Below are positions 15,081 to 22,981 of a stretch of 34,788 nucleotides of DNA, one piece after another. Position numbers and translations under genes: made by a program. The notes beneath the pieces are model-generated. The model was given only the letters and a program-made list of their open reading frames with translations. It did no database searches and was not told where the DNA came from. Source of the DNA: Hahella sp. HN01 (GTDB lineage: Bacteria; Pseudomonadota; Gammaproteobacteria; Pseudomonadales; Oleiphilaceae). The stretch covers positions 1 through 34,788 of the forward strand of contig NZ_JAHMIN010000049.1 in assembly GCF_018986435.1 (NCBI RefSeq). The letters run 5' to 3'. Position 1 is the first letter of the stretch; each line of letters opens with the position of its first letter.

Positions 15081-16739
15081 CTATTTCACATTCTCCAACA
15101 GGCAGCAGGAGAAAGCGGGAAGCGTGACGACGCCATTGGCTATAGCAGCTTCTGAAGCGAGTAATGGCTCACTCCAGCGGTTTCCAGGCAGGGTGAAAGT
15201 CTGCGCCTGAGGCGACAGGTTAAATATCCCTAATACCTGGCTATCGCCTTCTTTCCTCAGGGTGACGAATAACTCGTCCGGGGCGTTCAGCAACTCCGTG
15301 CGCCCCCGCCGCAGCTCCGGCCGCTCTTTGCGCAGGGCCAGCGCCTGTCGGGTATAACGCAGCACCGAATCCGCCGCGTCTTCCTGTCGATTCGCCGCCG
15401 CAGCCAGATGTTCTGCAGACAATGGCAACCAGCTCTCCCCAACGCTGAAGCCGCCGCCAGCGACATCGTCGCGCCAGGGCATCGGCGTGCGGCAGCCATC
15501 CCGACCTTTGGCGTGCGGCCAGCCATTGATGCCTTCCGGGTCCTGCAACAGCTCATAAGGCAGGTCCGCCTGCGTCAGACCCAGCTCCTCCCCCTGATAC
15601 ATACAGGCTTTGCCCGGCAGCGTCATCAGCAAGGTCAGCGCGGTTTTCGCCAACGTCTGTTGCTGCGCCGGCGACGCTTCCGCCGCCCAACGGGAAGTCA
15701 CCCGCATCACATCGTGGTTGCCCACGGCGAAGGTCAGTTTGCCGGGCCCTACCTCCGCCAGCACCGCCGTTACAATGTCCTTCACCATACGACCGCTGAT
15801 GGGCGCGCCCAACAATGAGAAGTTGTAACAGGACTGCAGACGGTCTTCGCCCGCGGTGTATTCGGCGCTCACCGCCATGCCGTCGCCGCCTACCTCGCCG
15901 AGCAGAAAGCGACCCTCATAGCGATCCGCCAGCGCCCGCAAACGGGTCAGGAAAGCCACCACTTCCTCATGCTGATTGAACGAGTGTCGATGGTGCTGCA
16001 AATGGAACGGGTTGGCTCGCGCCGCGGCGGATTGCCGGAATGGATCGTCCAGATCCCGCGCCGGGTTATCCCTCAGTTCAGGGTCGTACGCCAGGGTGGC
16101 GATGGCGTCTATGCGCAGGCCGTCCACGCCCCGTTTGAACCAGAATTCCGCCTGCGCCAGCATGGCTTCCGTCACCGCCGGATTGCGGTAATTCAAGTTG
16201 GGCTGGCCCGGCAGGAAGTGATGCAGATAGTACTGGGCGCGACGGCCGTCCCAGGTCCAGGAAGGTCCACCGAAGTGCGCGCGCCAGTTATTGGGCGGGC
16301 TGCCGTCCGGCTTGGCGTCGCGCCACACATACCAGTCCGCCTTGGCATTACTGCGGTCAGAGCGGCTTTCCTGAAACCAGGGATGTTCATCGGAGGTATG
16401 ACAGGGCACCAGATCGATCAGCAGTTTCAGACCGCGCTCATGCATCGCCGCCAGCATGCGGTCAAAGTCCGCCAGCGTGCCGAATATCGGATCAACGTCG
16501 CAGTAGTCCGCCACGTCATAGCCGAAATCCTTCATGGGAGACTTGAAGAACGGCGAAATCCACACGGCGTCTACGCCCAGGCTGGCGATGTAGTCCAGCT
16601 TTTCCGTAATGCCGTTCAGATCCCCGACGCCATCGCCGTTGGAATCGCAAAAGCTGCGCGGATAAATCTGATAGATCACGCCGCCGTCGCTCCAATCCGA
16701 AGGCCGCATTTGTCCCTGCATTGCACTACTCTCCGCCAT
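15081..16739 (-). CDS. GH13 alpha-glucosidase (oligo-1,6-glucosidase-like)
   Basis: The ATG at 16739 is preferred because GAGG lies 8 bases upstream; a GTG at 16748 in the same frame is possible. The 552-residue enzyme shows the GH13 regions: DLVPCHTSDEHPWF with H114, GVDGLRIDAI with R209 and nucleophile D211, FLLGEVGG with acid/base E282, and VGNHD with D343. The SNGDGVGDLNG loop near residue 33 is the usual Ca site. Such enzymes release glucose from malto- or isomalto-oligosaccharides, or from sucrose-like sugars. No signal peptide is seen, so it is cytoplasmic. It is divergent from a LacI-type regulator with operator palindromes between them. No sugar transporter is adjacent. Confidence 0.9.
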   Translation of the reverse strand: MAESSAMQGQMRPSDWSDGGVIYQIYPRSFCDSNGDGVGDLNGITEKLDYIASLGVDAVWISPFFKSPMKDFGYDVADYCDVDPIFGTLADFDRMLAAMHERGLKLLIDLVPCHTSDEHPWFQESRSDRSNAKADWYVWRDAKPDGSPPNNWRAHFGGPSWTWDGRRAQYYLHHFLPGQPNLNYRNPAVTEAMLAQAEFWFKRGVDGLRIDAIATLAYDPELRDNPARDLDDPFRQSAAARANPFHLQHHRHSFNQHEEVVAFLTRLRALADRYEGRFLLGEVGGDGMAVSAEYTAGEDRLQSCYNFSLLGAPISGRMVKDIVTAVLAEVGPGKLTFAVGNHDVMRVTSRWAAEASPAQQQTLAKTALTLLMTLPGKACMYQGEELGLTQADLPYELLQDPEGINGWPHAKGRDGCRTPMPWRDDVAGGGFSVGESWLPLSAEHLAAAANRQEDAADSVLRYTRQALALRKERPELRRGRTELLNAPDELFVTLRKEGDSQVLGIFNLSPQAQTFTLPGNRWSEPLLASEAAIANGVVTLPAFSCCLLENVK

Positions 16740-16761
16740 GGCTCGCACCTCATCTGCTTGA

Positions 16762-16777
16762 ACGTAAACGATTAACT
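16762..16777. promoter_or_regulatory. Imperfect second LacI-type operator
   Basis: ACGTAAACG at 16762-16770 repeats exactly the left half of the perfect operator at 16861-16876, and the right half (ATTAACT) is partly degenerate. It lies 23 bases upstream of the GH13 start codon, suitable for repression of that gene. Confidence 0.45.
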
Positions 16778-16794
16778 AAAATTGTTTCAAACAA

Positions 16795-16830
16795 AGCATG
16801 ATTTTCTATATAAATATGAATAATCATGCT
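16795..16830. promoter_or_regulatory. AT-rich 9-bp inverted repeat in the GH13/LacI promoter region
   Basis: AGCATGATT (16795-16803) and AATCATGCT (16822-16830) are a perfect inverted repeat around an 18-base AT-rich centre that contains TATATAAAT. Beside it, TTGTTTCAAACAA (16782-16794) is another perfect palindrome. Both lie between the two LacI-type operators, where the divergent promoters must be. Confidence 0.5.
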
Positions 16831-16860
16831 TATTACGGGATTTTTAGCGGATGCTAGGCA

Positions 16861-16876
16861 ACGTAAACGTTTACGT
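16861..16876. promoter_or_regulatory. Perfect 16-bp palindromic operator, LacI family type
   Basis: ACGTAAACGTTTACGT is its own reverse complement and has the central CG and flanking AAAC/GTTT typical of LacI/PurR/CcpA-family operators. It lies 41 bases before the regulator start codon and about 120 bases from the GH13 start. It is most simply read as the binding site of the adjacent LacI-type protein, giving autoregulation and control of the glucosidase. Confidence 0.8.
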
Positions 16877-16917
16877 CAACAAACTCAACCCAAGACGTTT
16901 CAGACAAATTTAGAGCC

Positions 16918-17937
16918 ATGAAAACCACTATCAAAGACGTCGCCAAACGCACCGGCGTCTCCATCGCCACCGTGTCCCGGGTCATCAACGGGCTGGGGGG
17001 ATATTCCAACGACACGCGCAAAAAAGTGCTGTCCGCCATCGACGAAATGGGCTTTCGGCCCAACGCGGTAGCCCGTGGTCTGGTCAGTAAAAAAACCCAT
17101 ACTATCGGGGTCATGTTACCGGACGTTTCCGGCATGCTGGCGGCGGAGATCCTCAAGGGCATTGAGACGGTGGCCAAGGAGCAGCGTTATAGCGTCATCG
17201 TCTGCAACACCAATTATTCGGGCGACCGTTCTCAGGAATACGTGCGAACGTTGAAAGAGAAGCAAGTGGATGGCGTGCTCGCCGTCAGCGAGTACATGAC
17301 GCCAGAGAAAAGCAAAGCGCTGTTGAGCCTGAATCTGCCCGTCGTGCTGATTTCCACCCTCTCCTATTCCTACCCTTTTCCTTACGTGAAGGTGGATGAC
17401 AAGCAGGCCGCCTACAGCGCCGTCTGCTATCTCATCGACAAAGGCCACCGCCGCATCGCCATGATCAGCGGCGACCGCGCCGACCTCATCGCCGGCGCGC
17501 CCCGCATAGAAGGTTATGTTCAGGCGCTGCGGGACCATGGTCTCAGCGTGGATGAATCACTGATTCGATTTCGGGCGGAATTTGAGTCTTTCGGATTTCA
17601 CAGCGGCGCGCTGTGCATGGAAGGATTACTGCGGGACAAGCCCGGCCAGTTCAGCGCCGTGTTCGCCGCCAGCGACGAACTGGCGATGGGCGCGTTGTCC
17701 TGCGCTCACCGTCATGGCGTCCGCACCCCGGATGACCTGTCGATCATCGCCTACGACGACACCCGCATCGCGGAAATGGCGACGCCGCCGCTCACCGCGC
17801 TGCATCAGCCGCTGTTCGCCATGGGCAGCCGCGCGACGGAAATGTTGTTGGACATGTCCGCCGCCGGAACCCTGGAAGCCGAGAGCCTGATCATCCCGCA
17901 CAAGATTATTGAGCGGGAGTCAGTCAAAGCGATCTGA
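16918..17937 (+). CDS. LacI-family transcriptional regulator
   Basis: A 339-residue regulator. The N-terminal helix-turn-helix is TIKDVAKRTGVSIATVSRV (residues 4-22), followed by the hinge helix NAVARGLVSKKT. Then comes a periplasmic-binding-like sensor domain from about residue 60 (TIGVMLPDVSGMLAAEIL through DDLSIIAYDDTRIAEMATPP). The HTH sequence is close to PurR/CcpA-type proteins, which agrees with the CG-centred operator upstream. It is divergent from the GH13 glucosidase gene, so the effector is probably a sugar or sugar phosphate linked to alpha-glucoside use. The length is normal. Confidence 0.93.
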   Translation: MKTTIKDVAKRTGVSIATVSRVINGLGGYSNDTRKKVLSAIDEMGFRPNAVARGLVSKKTHTIGVMLPDVSGMLAAEILKGIETVAKEQRYSVIVCNTNYSGDRSQEYVRTLKEKQVDGVLAVSEYMTPEKSKALLSLNLPVVLISTLSYSYPFPYVKVDDKQAAYSAVCYLIDKGHRRIAMISGDRADLIAGAPRIEGYVQALRDHGLSVDESLIRFRAEFESFGFHSGALCMEGLLRDKPGQFSAVFAASDELAMGALSCAHRHGVRTPDDLSIIAYDDTRIAEMATPPLTALHQPLFAMGSRATEMLLDMSAAGTLEAESLIIPHKIIERESVKAI

Positions 17938-17986
17938 GCCACCCCACACGCCCGACTGCCAAATACGGATTAGAAAGTGGAATGGA

Positions 17987-18691
17987 TTAAAGAGTGGAAT
18001 AGTGCCGGTAGATGCGGCCAAGCACTTCCAGATCGCCCATACTGGGGTTCCAGTCGCCGCTGACCACATGGCCGGGATCAATCTTGCAACCGCCATAACG
18101 GGTGTTGTCGACGGAATCCAGCAGCCCCACCGCTTGACCCGCATACATCATGATGGATTTGGGGTCGAAATCAGTGCCATAGGTTTCAAATTTGCGGGTG
18201 CTGTTGCGCTTGTTCAGCTTATAAACCTCCAACCCCATTTTGTTGGACCCCCAGGTGTGGAGTACGCTCTCGGGCGCATCATCGCGCTCGTGCTCATGAG
18301 CCAACCCCAAAGCATGTCCTACTTCATGGGGCAGCGATTTGATATTGGCTTTGCCATTAACCCCCAGCTTGGTGCTGGCGCCGGGAAAATACCCAATATC
18401 CGCAGAGTTGCTGGCGAAATTGAGGGTGGCCACGCCGTTACCCGCCGCGCCTACTTCAACGAATTTGATCAGCTGCGTGCCCCAATATTCCAAAACGCAG
18501 TGTTCCCAGCGGCGGAAAGTCGCGCGCACGGTCTGTACATATTCCCTGTCCAGCCCCTCGGGCACAAACACCTTCACCACGCCGTTCGGCCAGGGGCCGC
18601 CGACGTTGGTTTGACTCTCAGAGAACTTGCCGTCCCAACTCATGCGGTAAACCATCGCGGTTCCGCCGTTTCTTATACATCCCAATCCCAT
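17987..18691 (-). CDS. Astacin-like (M12A) zinc metalloprotease
   Basis: A 234-residue protein with HEVGHALGLAHEHERDD (H122, E123, H126, H132), the extended HExxHxxGxxHE zinc site of astacins. The Met-turn follows at SIMMY (179-183), where Tyr is the fifth ligand in the family. The N-terminus (MGLGCIRNGGTAMVYRMSWD) has no signal peptide and no prodomain with the usual cysteine-switch-like aspartate motif, so the chain begins almost directly with the catalytic domain. It may be leaderless, secreted by another route, or have a start misplaced by assembly or annotation. Convergent with the LacI gene. Confidence 0.85.
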   Translation of the reverse strand: MGLGCIRNGGTAMVYRMSWDGKFSESQTNVGGPWPNGVVKVFVPEGLDREYVQTVRATFRRWEHCVLEYWGTQLIKFVEVGAAGNGVATLNFASNSADIGYFPGASTKLGVNGKANIKSLPHEVGHALGLAHEHERDDAPESVLHTWGSNKMGLEVYKLNKRNSTRKFETYGTDFDPKSIMMYAGQAVGLLDSVDNTRYGGCKIDPGHVVSGDWNPSMGDLEVLGRIYRHYSTL

Positions 18692-18842
18692 GATCCCACT
18701 CCTTTTTAGTTATGGATCTCAGAGTTTAGCTCGTCTCAATTCAATGTTACTGAGACAACGCCAATCCAATTTCAGTGCGATCCAGGGAGCGCCGTTGGAG
18801 ACGCCTTCCAGTCATGAGAAAATGTTATTTATTGTAATTCCT

Positions 18843-19493
18843 TCAGCCCGCGCCGCCCCACTGGTTGAACCAGACCAGCTCCTGCAACTCCTTGCGCTGA
18901 CTCCAGTTTTCCTGTTGCAGCATAGGCGCATCATAGAATTTATCCACATGCCCCAGACACAGAATGGCGATGGGCTCGCTACCTTCCGGGCATTGCAGCA
19001 ACGCGGCTAATTCAACGGGATCGAACAGCGACACCCAGCCCATGCCGACGCCTTCGCAACGGGCCGCCAGCCAGAGGTTCTGGATCGCGCAGCTGGCGGA
19101 CGCCAGATCCATATCCGGCATGGTGCGACGACCGAAAATATATTTTTCACGCCGATCCGTAAGCATCACCACCAGCAATACCGGACATTCACGCACGCCC
19201 TCCACTTTCAGGCGCATAAACTCCTGGCCGCGTTCGCCCAATGCCTCTGCGGTCAACAAGCGCTCTTTCTCCACCGTAGCGGCGATATCCCGACGCAGGC
19301 TGGGTTCGGTGATGCGAATAAAACGCCAGGGCTGCATGAAGCCCACGCTGGGCGCGTGGTGGGCGGCTTGCAGAATACGCTGCAAAGTCGCTTCGTCCAC
19401 CGGGTCCGGCAGGAAATGACGCATATCGCGTCGTTCGTATATCGCGCGATACACCGCCTGTTTTTCTTCGGGTGAATAGCCGCTGTCCGTCAT
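18843..19493 (-). CDS. bluB: 5,6-dimethylbenzimidazole synthase BluB
   Basis: A 216-residue nitroreductase-fold flavoprotein. It destroys reduced FMN with O2 to form 5,6-dimethylbenzimidazole, the lower ligand of cobalamin. Diagnostic stretches are ERRDMRHFLPDPV, HHAPSVGFMQPWRFIRI and GMGWVSLFDP; the SVGFMQPW sequence separates BluB from ordinary nitroreductases. Its ATG follows the cobD stop by 8 bases with AAGGAGA as ribosome-binding site, so it is the third gene of cbiB-cobD-bluB. Oxygen is a substrate, which tells that the organism makes cobalamin under aerobic or microaerobic conditions. Confidence 0.95.
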   Translation of the reverse strand: MTDSGYSPEEKQAVYRAIYERRDMRHFLPDPVDEATLQRILQAAHHAPSVGFMQPWRFIRITEPSLRRDIAATVEKERLLTAEALGERGQEFMRLKVEGVRECPVLLVVMLTDRREKYIFGRRTMPDMDLASASCAIQNLWLAARCEGVGMGWVSLFDPVELAALLQCPEGSEPIAILCLGHVDKFYDAPMLQQENWSQRKELQELVWFNQWGGAG

Positions 19494-19501
19494 GAATCTC
19501 C

Positions 19502-20590
19502 TTATCTGTCAGCGAGGGCGGCGGTCAGTCTCCCTGCGAGACCGGCGTCCTCCAAATCAAAAAGTCCAAACCGTAAATACGCCAGCTCCGCATTCACCCG
19601 CCAAAGGCGAATCAACACACCCCGCTGCGCGCAACGTTCGAAAATCCGCTCAGCCTGTGCTGTCGGCGTCAACAAGGAAACAAACAGCGGCGTGCGCCGG
19701 CACTCGAGCGCTTCCTTGAATACCGGCTGCGCCAGAATAAGCGTCTGCAGGTCGCGGCTCACTATGGAGAGCTTTTCTCGCATAGCGGTAATCCAAGCCT
19801 CATCGCGCAGCGCCCGGGTCGCCACATATTGCGCGGCGCTGTTCACTGTCCAGGGACCAAGCCGACGCTGCAACGCCTCCAGCCATTGAGGCGCGGCCGC
19901 CACAAAACCGAGACGCACTCCCGGCCATCCGAAAAACTTGCCGAATGAGCGCAACACCACAATGTTCTCCAGCAGTGTCTCGCCCAGCAGACTGGAATCT
20001 GTCTCCGCATCGGCGAAGGCTTCATCCACCACCATCAATGCGCCTGTGGATTGCAGACGCAGCGCCAACTCACGCAGCGCCGCCAATGGCGTCCTACGGG
20101 CGGCGGGGTTATTCGGATTAATCGCCACCAGGACGCGCAAGTTTTCTGTCTGCGCCAGACGCGCCGTCGCGCCCGCCAGATCTCCCGCAGGGTAATGAAT
20201 AATTTTGAAGCCTTGACGACGCCAGTGATGCTCATGTTCGCGATAACCGACGTCCGGCAGCGCCGCCACGCCGGGGGCGCAACAGGTGGGCAAGTGTTGA
20301 ATCGCCCATTGCGTACCGGGAATCGCCAGCAGGGAATCGGTCCCGTAGTAGGCGCTGGCGGCCTGTTGCAGCGCCGGATCGGGATAAGGCAGACGTCGAA
20401 ACACCTCTGCCGGAATGCTTGTCAGCGGATAGGGAAAGGGACTGACGCCAGTGGACAGATCCAGCCAGTCATCAAGGGCGATACCGTAGCGTTGGCTGTA
20501 CTTTTCCAGATCGCCGCCATGGACGGGAACCGGTTCTTCCGCCTGGAGCCCTGCATGGCCAGCCCCGTTATCGAAATCGCTCCCGTTCAT
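19502..20590 (-). CDS. cobD: L-threonine O-3-phosphate decarboxylase (CobD-type, PLP)
   Basis: A 362-residue class I/II aminotransferase-fold enzyme that makes (R)-1-amino-2-propanol O-2-phosphate for the nucleotide loop. VHGGDLEKYSQRYG and DLSTGVSPFPYP open the chain. INPNNP (157-162) and VVDEAF (187-192) line the cofactor site. The Schiff-base lysine is K218 in LRSFGKFFGWPGVRLGF. It is called CobD in Salmonella and CobC in Pseudomonas denitrificans. The Gly of the common NPNNPTG motif is not conserved (NPNNPAARR). Its ATG directly follows the cbiB stop (TGAATG). Confidence 0.92.
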   Translation of the reverse strand: MNGSDFDNGAGHAGLQAEEPVPVHGGDLEKYSQRYGIALDDWLDLSTGVSPFPYPLTSIPAEVFRRLPYPDPALQQAASAYYGTDSLLAIPGTQWAIQHLPTCCAPGVAALPDVGYREHEHHWRRQGFKIIHYPAGDLAGATARLAQTENLRVLVAINPNNPAARRTPLAALRELALRLQSTGALMVVDEAFADAETDSSLLGETLLENIVVLRSFGKFFGWPGVRLGFVAAAPQWLEALQRRLGPWTVNSAAQYVATRALRDEAWITAMREKLSIVSRDLQTLILAQPVFKEALECRRTPLFVSLLTPTAQAERIFERCAQRGVLIRLWRVNAELAYLRFGLFDLEDAGLAGRLTAALADR

Positions 20591-21535
20591 TCAGACCACT
20601 CCCCACAACCACAACGCGCCCGTTCCCAAAGCGACCATCGCCGTCCACAACGCCAGAGAGCGATTGATGAGTCCACAGGCGCGTTCAATGGATTGCGCCG
20701 TGGCGGCGTCGCCGCAGCCCAGTGAAGGACGATACTGCAGACTGCCGTGATAGGTCGCCGCGCCGCCGAGTCGCACCCGCAGCGCGCCCGCGCCCGCCGC
20801 CATCACAGGTCCCGCATTGGGACTTTTCCAGTGTCCGCCCTGAGCGCGCCAGCATCGCAGGGCGCTGTCCAGCGCGCCGCAACAGGCGTAACTGAACGCC
20901 GTCAGTCGGGCGGGAACCCAATTCAACAGATCATCCAGCCGCGCCGACGCCCAGCCAAAATAGAAATAACGCGTGTTTTTATAGCCCCACATCGCATCCA
21001 GGGTATTGCTGAGGCGATACATCACCACACCGGGAACGCCGGCGAGCAGGAACCAGAAAATGGCGGCGAAGATGGCGTCGTTGCCATTCTCCAGGGCGGA
21101 TTCCGTAGCGGCGGAGGCGATCTCCTCCTCCCCCAGTTCCGCCGTGTCGCGACTGACAATCATGGACAGACTGCGCCGCGCCGCCGCCGCGTCATGCCTG
21201 CGCAATGGCGCGGCCACCTGACGCACATGCTCCAGCAAACTGCGCCAGCCGATGGCGAGATAAAGCACGAAGGCGGAAAAGATAATGTGTCCCCAGGCGG
21301 AAGATTCGCTCCACTCGTTCGCCAGCCAGGCGAGCGCCGCCCAGGGCAGAATCGACGCCGTCACCGCCGCCGCGCCAAGCGCGCGGGTTGCTGTTGAAGA
21401 GAAGTCGGCGATGCGAATCGCTCCTTCCACCCAACCGGCGTAGCGCCCGAAACCAACCAAAGGATGCAGCCGGCGCGGTTCTCCCAACAGGGCGTCGAAA
21501 GTCAGGGCGAGGACAAGAATCAGCAATGTATCCAT
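20591..21535 (-). CDS. cbiB: Adenosylcobinamide-phosphate synthase CbiB
   Basis: A 314-residue inner-membrane enzyme that attaches aminopropanol phosphate to adenosylcobyric acid. Typical stretches are ALTFDALLGEPRRLHPLVGFGRYAGW near the start (first 30 or so residues), IVSRDTAEL, ATESALENGNDAIFAAIFWF, YRLSNTLDAMWGYKNTRYFYFGWASARLDDLLNWVPAR in the middle. About four hydrophobic segments are seen. It is the first gene of the minus-strand cbiB-cobD-bluB unit. No strong ribosome-binding site precedes the ATG, and its promoter must lie between 21536 and about 21650, back to back with the riboswitch. In some species the gene is named cobD, so names must be read with care. Confidence 0.93.
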   Translation of the reverse strand: MDTLLILVLALTFDALLGEPRRLHPLVGFGRYAGWVEGAIRIADFSSTATRALGAAAVTASILPWAALAWLANEWSESSAWGHIIFSAFVLYLAIGWRSLLEHVRQVAAPLRRHDAAAARRSLSMIVSRDTAELGEEEIASAATESALENGNDAIFAAIFWFLLAGVPGVVMYRLSNTLDAMWGYKNTRYFYFGWASARLDDLLNWVPARLTAFSYACCGALDSALRCWRAQGGHWKSPNAGPVMAAGAGALRVRLGGAATYHGSLQYRPSLGCGDAATAQSIERACGLINRSLALWTAMVALGTGALWLWGVV

Positions 21536-21612
21536 TGGTCAATATGCGCCAGGCTCGTGATGAGGCGGCCTATTCTCACCATGGTCCGCGCGCATTGCAA
21601 CCCGCTAACTTG

Positions 21613-21642
21613 TTGACTTCCCCTGCGTTCAGCCAATAGCAT
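21613..21642 (+). promoter_or_regulatory. Candidate promoter of the cobalamin operon
   Basis: TTGACT (21613-21618) is a good -35 match. TAGCAT (21637-21642), 18 bases downstream, is a weak -10. It lies just ahead of the riboswitch aptamer, as expected for the operon promoter. Predicted from sequence only. Confidence 0.35.
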
Positions 21643-21650
21643 ATCCCGCT

Positions 21651-21836
21651 GACCAAGGTGCTCGACCGCGAGATAATCGGGAAATCTGGTGCGCGATACG
21701 CTAATCCAGTGCTGCCCCCGCAACGGTAATCGAAAGTAATTTGCTAACGCCACTGTGTCGTCAGTTTTGACATGGGAAGGCGCAAATGTTGTGTCGAAAA
21801 TGCTTCGACCTTTCGTAAGCCCGGAGACCGGCCTTG
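21651..21836 (+). promoter_or_regulatory. Cobalamin (B12) riboswitch
   Basis: The conserved aptamer blocks occur in order: AAGGTGCTCG (21655-21664), GGGAAATCTGGTG (21679-21691), AATCCAGTGCTGCCCCCGCA (21703-21722) with ACGGTAA, GCCACTGTG, ATGGGAAGGCG, and the B12 box AGCCCGGAGACCGGCC (21818-21833). This is a complete class I-type cobalamin aptamer. It lies 40 bases upstream of cbtB, so the expression platform could hide the cbtB ribosome-binding site or form a terminator. Adenosylcobalamin binding would then lower cobalt uptake and expression of the downstream biosynthetic genes. Confidence 0.95.
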
Positions 21837-21875
21837 CTTTATCCACTGCAGTTCGTACGGGTAGGTGCGCAGATC

Positions 21876-22052
21876 ATGCAAACTAAAAATCTCTCTCTTC
21901 CATTGCTGGCTTCCAATAACGCAGCGCTACAACTTATCGGCGCCATGTGCTTCGGCGGACTGATTCTGTTCGCAGTGGGCTTTCTGTCCATGGATGCGGC
22001 TCACAACGCCGCTCACGACACCCGGCACGCGTTTGCTTTCCCCTGTCACTAA
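21876..22052 (+). CDS. cbtB: CbtB, small subunit of the CbtAB cobalt transporter
   Basis: A 58-residue protein with one membrane segment (about residues 20-37, IGAMCFGGLILFAVGFLSM) followed by HNAAHDTRHAFAFPCH. The conserved C-terminal HDxRHxxxFPCH supplies likely cobalt ligands (H43, H47, H51, C57, H58). The frame is open from 21834, but the ATG at 21876 with AGGTG about 9 bases upstream gives the normal size. It is the first gene after the riboswitch, as is usual for cbtBA. The protein acts in the inner membrane with CbtA. Confidence 0.93.
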   Translation: MQTKNLSLPLLASNNAALQLIGAMCFGGLILFAVGFLSMDAAHNAAHDTRHAFAFPCH

Positions 22053-22069
22053 CAGTTACTGAATTCTGA

Positions 22070-22128
22070 GGCCCTGCCAGGGCCAGACGTTCGCCTGTCC
22101 GTCTTGACGCCGCACCTCATGTGCGGCG
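22070..22128. repeat. Two strong hairpins between cbtB and cbtA
   Basis: GGCCCT-gcc-AGGGCC (22070-22084) and CGCCGCAC-ctcat-GTGCGGCG (22108-22128) are perfect stems in the 121-bp gap, the only long gap in the plus-strand operon. Neither has a T tract, so they are unlikely to be full terminators. They could be RNA processing, stabilising or attenuating structures that set cbtB output above that of the rest. Confidence 0.6.
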
Positions 22129-22173
22129 CTTGCGCGCATAGCGACGTCACACCGCATTGCATGAGGAAGAGAC

Positions 22174-22977
22174 ATGTTGTTTCAGCGTATTATCCTGGCG
22201 TCGCTGCTGGTTGGCCTGTTGGCTGGCGGGCTGCTGAGCGCCGTACAACACTCCCAGGTCACCAGCATTATTCTGGAGGCGGAAACCTACGAAGGCGGCG
22301 AGGAGCCTGAACCGGTCGTAGTGGAAGAACACCAGCATGCGGCGGCGGACGCCCATCACTCCCATGAACACGAGCACGGGGGCGCTGAAGCTGGCGGCCA
22401 TCACCACGGCGATGACGCCTGGGCCCCGGAAGACGGCGTGGAGCGCACACTGTACACCCTGCTCGCCAACGTGCTCGCCGGCATTGGCTTCAGTGCGCTG
22501 ATGCTGGCTTGTATGTACTCCGCCAGACTCAGCGGCAAAGGCGGCGCAGGCTGGGGCGCGGGATTATTGTGGGGACTGGCGGGCTATGGCGTGTTCTTTG
22601 TCGCTCCCGCTCTGGGGCTGCCGCCGGAGATTCCCGGCATGCAGGCCGCCGCACTGGAAAATCGCCAGTTGTGGTGGATCGCCACCGCCTTTGTCACCGC
22701 GGTCGGTTTCGCCTTGCTGGCGTTCGCGCCGGGATGGAAAAAGCTGGGCGGACTGCCCCTGCTGATTATTCCCCACCTGGTCGGCGCGCCGCACACCAAT
22801 GCGCCGGAATTCGCCGCCTCCAACCCACAGGCTCTGCAAGCGCTAGAGTCGCTGCATCACCAATTCATTACCGCCGCTACCCTGACCAACGCACTGTTCT
22901 GGGTGATCGTCGGGCTGGCCTGCGCCTGGTTCCTGCGCCGTTGGAGCAGCCAGGACGCCGCCCTGCAGGCGCGCTGA
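22174..22977 (+). CDS. cbtA: CbtA, large subunit of the CbtAB cobalt transporter
   Basis: A 267-residue inner-membrane protein with about five to six membrane segments (residues 7-25, about 94-115, 125-145, 165-180, 185-200, 240-255). FQRIILASLLVGLLAGGLLS opens the chain, and GLPPEIPGMQAAALENRQLW and IPHLVGAPH are typical of CbtA. Between the first two helices is a His-rich loop (about residues 53-78, ten His among E and D) that probably captures cobalt on the periplasmic side. GAGGAAGAG stands just before the ATG. Its 3' end is 4 bases from the chelatase gene. Confidence 0.93.
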   Translation: MLFQRIILASLLVGLLAGGLLSAVQHSQVTSIILEAETYEGGEEPEPVVVEEHQHAAADAHHSHEHEHGGAEAGGHHHGDDAWAPEDGVERTLYTLLANVLAGIGFSALMLACMYSARLSGKGGAGWGAGLLWGLAGYGVFFVAPALGLPPEIPGMQAAALENRQLWWIATAFVTAVGFALLAFAPGWKKLGGLPLLIIPHLVGAPHTNAPEFAASNPQALQALESLHHQFITAATLTNALFWVIVGLACAWFLRRWSSQDAALQAR

Positions 22978-22981
22978 GTCA

